A stretch of DNA of 5,890 bases from contig JAUWDC010000088.1 of the NCBI GenBank assembly GCA_030608985.1, positions 1 to 5,890 on the forward strand. Direction: 5' to 3'. The notes under the pieces were generated by a model that was given only the letters and a program-made list of their open reading frames with translations, did no database searches and was not told the DNA's origin. The position numbers and the translations under genes are program-made. The stretch comes from Desulfobia sp. Lineage in GTDB: Bacteria > Desulfobacterota > Desulfobulbia > Desulfobulbales > SURF-16. Below, in pieces: positions 4,258 through 5,890 of the stretch; position 1 is the first letter of the stretch, and every line of letters begins with the position of its first letter.

Positions 4258-5890
4258 TGGCTCCTTCCCACTTTTTCATTACAATGCGTTGAGCTGCTTG
4301 CATAAATGGCACAAATGTTGATGAATCGAGAGCAGAAAGAGAAATTCCATCATAGTTCTTCAACTGGTTTCTCACAAAATCTTTATCTACCCTGTCTATT
4401 TTATTAAAAACACGTAGACAAGGAATACTACCAAGATCCAAATTCCGGAGAAGATCCTCAACAACTTTCATCTGGTCAACAAAACGCGGATTACTGATAT
4501 CAACAACATGAACCAGTAGATCAGCTTCATGTAACTCTTCCAAAGTCGCCTTGAATGCCTGGAGCAATTCATCAGGCAGGTTGCGGATAAAACCAACTGT
4601 ATCTGTAATAATGACCTCTACCTCTTCAGGAAAACGAAGTCTGCGGCTCGTTGGGTCAAGTGTTGCAAAAAGCTTATCTCCAGTAAATATATTACTGTTT
4701 GTCAAATTATTCAGTAACGTTGATTTTCCGGCATTGGTATATCCGACCAGGGAAAGAACAGGCAAATTCTTTTTCCGTCGTCGTGTCCGTCTATGATGTC
4801 GCTCCTTGCTGACCTTTTTCAGTCTTTTGCCAAGCTTTGCTAAACGATCATTAATACGGCGGCGATCTACTTCTAACTTTGTTTCTCCCGGTCCCCTGCC
4901 GCCAATTCCCCCTGTAAGGCGAGAGAGAGCATCGTCACGTTGCCCAAGTCGGGGTAGGAGATATTTAAGTTGAGCCATTTCAATTTGAAATTTCCCTTCA
5001 CTGCTTAAGGCCCGTCTGGCAAAAATATCAAGAATAAGCTGAGTGCGATCTATAACACGAAGCTCCGTGTGATCAGTAATTGAACGAATCTGAGACGGGT
5101 TGAGTTCCTGGTCGAAGATAAGAAGATTGGCATTCAAAGAAAGAGCAGACAGCATTATCTCTCCCAATTTACCTTTTCCCATTATCAGCCGTGGATTTAT
5201 CCTGTTTCTTCGCTGAATTATGGAATCTAAAACAATTACATCATCGGAGCGGACAAGTTCAGTGAGTTCATCAATAGATTCCTGGGCACGCACCTTTGAA
5301 TCCGTCGTGACACTGATCAAAATAGCTCTATCCTTTCCCTTGTCTATTTCCCGTACAGGCCTGACACGGGCAAATTCACCTTCAAGAGCACTGATCAGTT
5401 CATGAAAATCATGACTTAGTTGAGATGGTACCGTTGGAGTAAGAAATCTCCAATTCCGTCCATTTTCTTTTACAGGGAGAAGATGGGCAGCATATATTTT
5501 TTCAGGAAAACCATCCGGCTGGACCTTGATCATTGCCATCAGGTCAAGACGTAAAAACAAGAGGTCCATCAAATCATCCTCTGTGAGATCCTCATCAGCT
5601 AGATGTGTGTGGACACAGCGAAGACCTTTCAGTCTGCCACTGGCTGATCGAACTTGGGGGAGAACAGGAATGACTATTTTTTTATGATCACCGACAATGA
5701 CCGTTTCAACTTGACCTTTGCGAGTTAAAAGGATCCCAATCTGACGACCTATTTCTGAAGAAAGGGCGGAAATCTCCCTGGCCATCTCCGGGGAAATGAT
5801 GAGCTCAATGGGCACCCGGCGTTTACTGAGACGTTCCAGTTTCTTTATCTGGGCTTTTTTCAGACCGCCGGTATTGCCGGTAATATTGCT
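4253..5890 (-). CDS. hflX: HflX-family ribosome-associated GTPase (partial, 5' end outside window)
   Basis: HflX binds the 50S subunit and splits or rescues stalled ribosomes using GTP. The frame stays open to the window edge: 25 codons precede the GTG at 5815, including GNTGGLKKAQIKKLERL, which resembles the N-terminus of delta-proteobacterial HflX proteins, so the true start lies beyond 5890. Counting from the GTG codon: residues 1-155 are an extra N-terminal domain absent from the ~426-residue E. coli protein (with a CVHTHLADEDL motif); about 160-300 is the HflX N-domain (MGKGKLGEI, FDQELNPSQ, VIDRTQLILDIFARRA); 302-321 is the Gly-rich GGIGGRGPGETKLEVDRRRI; 330-350 is a very basic stretch. 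The G domain has G1 GYTNAGKST (358-366), a G2-region FATLDPTSRRL, G3 DTVGF (405-409), G4 NKID (471-474) and G5 SAL (494-496), all intact. The C-terminal domain after G5 is short. The stop overlaps the next ATG as ATGA. Confidence 0.95.
   Translation of the reverse strand, partial: SNITGNTGGLKKAQIKKLERLSKRRVPIELIISPEMAREISALSSEIGRQIGILLTRKGQVETVIVGDHKKIVIPVLPQVRSASGRLKGLRCVHTHLADEDLTEDDLMDLLFLRLDLMAMIKVQPDGFPEKIYAAHLLPVKENGRNWRFLTPTVPSQLSHDFHELISALEGEFARVRPVREIDKGKDRAILISVTTDSKVRAQESIDELTELVRSDDVIVLDSIIQRRNRINPRLIMGKGKLGEIMLSALSLNANLLIFDQELNPSQIRSITDHTELRVIDRTQLILDIFARRALSSEGKFQIEMAQLKYLLPRLGQRDDALSRLTGGIGGRGPGETKLEVDRRRINDRLAKLGKRLKKVSKERHHRRTRRRKKNLPVLSLVGYTNAGKSTLLNNLTNSNIFTGDKLFATLDPTSRRLRFPEEVEVIITDTVGFIRNLPDELLQAFKATLEELHEADLLVHVVDISNPRFVDQMKVVEDLLRNLDLGSIPCLRVFNKIDRVDKDFVRNQLKNYDGISLSALDSSTFVPFMQAAQRIVMKKWEGAR
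4261..4266 (-). promoter_or_regulatory. Shine-Dalgarno AAGGAG inside the hflX 3' end
   Basis: AAGGAG lies four bases before the ATG at 4256-4254 and within the last hflX codons. It is the strongest ribosome binding site at any gene junction in the window and shows that translation is meant to start there. It originally served the Y1-like gene and now serves the 56-codon ORF. Confidence 0.7.

Noticed and set aside
5815..5815. GTG at 5815 as the hflX start codon
   Set aside because: The frame continues without a stop to the window edge and the 25 upstream codons encode a plausible, family-like N-terminus, so the start lies outside the window.

Overview
The window is a low- to mid-GC bacterial chromosome segment in which every supported gene lies on the minus strand. 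Read in the direction of transcription (high to low coordinates) the order is: hflX (5' end outside the window), a Cys-rich protein with an IS200/Y1-transposase-like domain, a secreted DUF4390-type protein, the membrane histidine kinase ntrY, and the start of the response regulator ntrX (3' end outside). The form of HflX, with a long N-terminal extension, and the DUF4390-ntrY-ntrX order suggest a Desulfobacterota (former delta-proteobacterial, perhaps Desulfobulbales-like) organism. That placement is inference; no marker gene settles it.

Layout: 1-355 ntrX receiver domain; 356-424 a short gap with four tandem 7-bp units; 425-2641 ntrY; 2642-2839 a 198-bp gap almost filled by a 167-bp insertion (2669-2835); 2840-3415 DUF4390 gene; 3427-4089 Y1-transposase-like gene; 4091-4249 a second, 159-bp insertion; 4253-5890 hflX.

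The most notable content is the pair of small insertions. Each is flanked by an exact 8-bp direct repeat, starts with 5'-GTAA, and has a 108-122 bp foldback section followed by a 45-51 bp non-palindromic tail. They lie in opposite orientations. The first 51 bases align without gaps at 33 of 51 positions. The hairpin arms differ between the copies but stay self-complementary within each copy, and an asymmetric pair of motifs (CACGATC opposite GCTTGC) is kept in both. I read them as two diverged copies of one non-autonomous mobile element (MITE-like). The 5'-GTAA ends and 8-bp duplications resemble the IS66 family, but no transposase for them is present here.

Both insertions sit exactly at gene junctions. 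Removing them computationally restores a compact operon: hflX overlapping the Y1-like gene by ATGA behind a good ribosome binding site, and a 23-nt gap between the DUF4390 gene and ntrY. The insertion after hflX has duplicated the ATGA stop/start overlap, so a 56-codon ORF now runs through the element and ends by overlapping the start of the displaced gene. Translational coupling could therefore survive the insertion.

Functionally, NtrY/NtrX is a two-component system acting on a sigma-54-type regulator. DUF4390 is a known but uncharacterised companion of ntrY. HflX is a ribosome-associated GTPase. No direct functional link between HflX and NtrYX can be read from the sequence.
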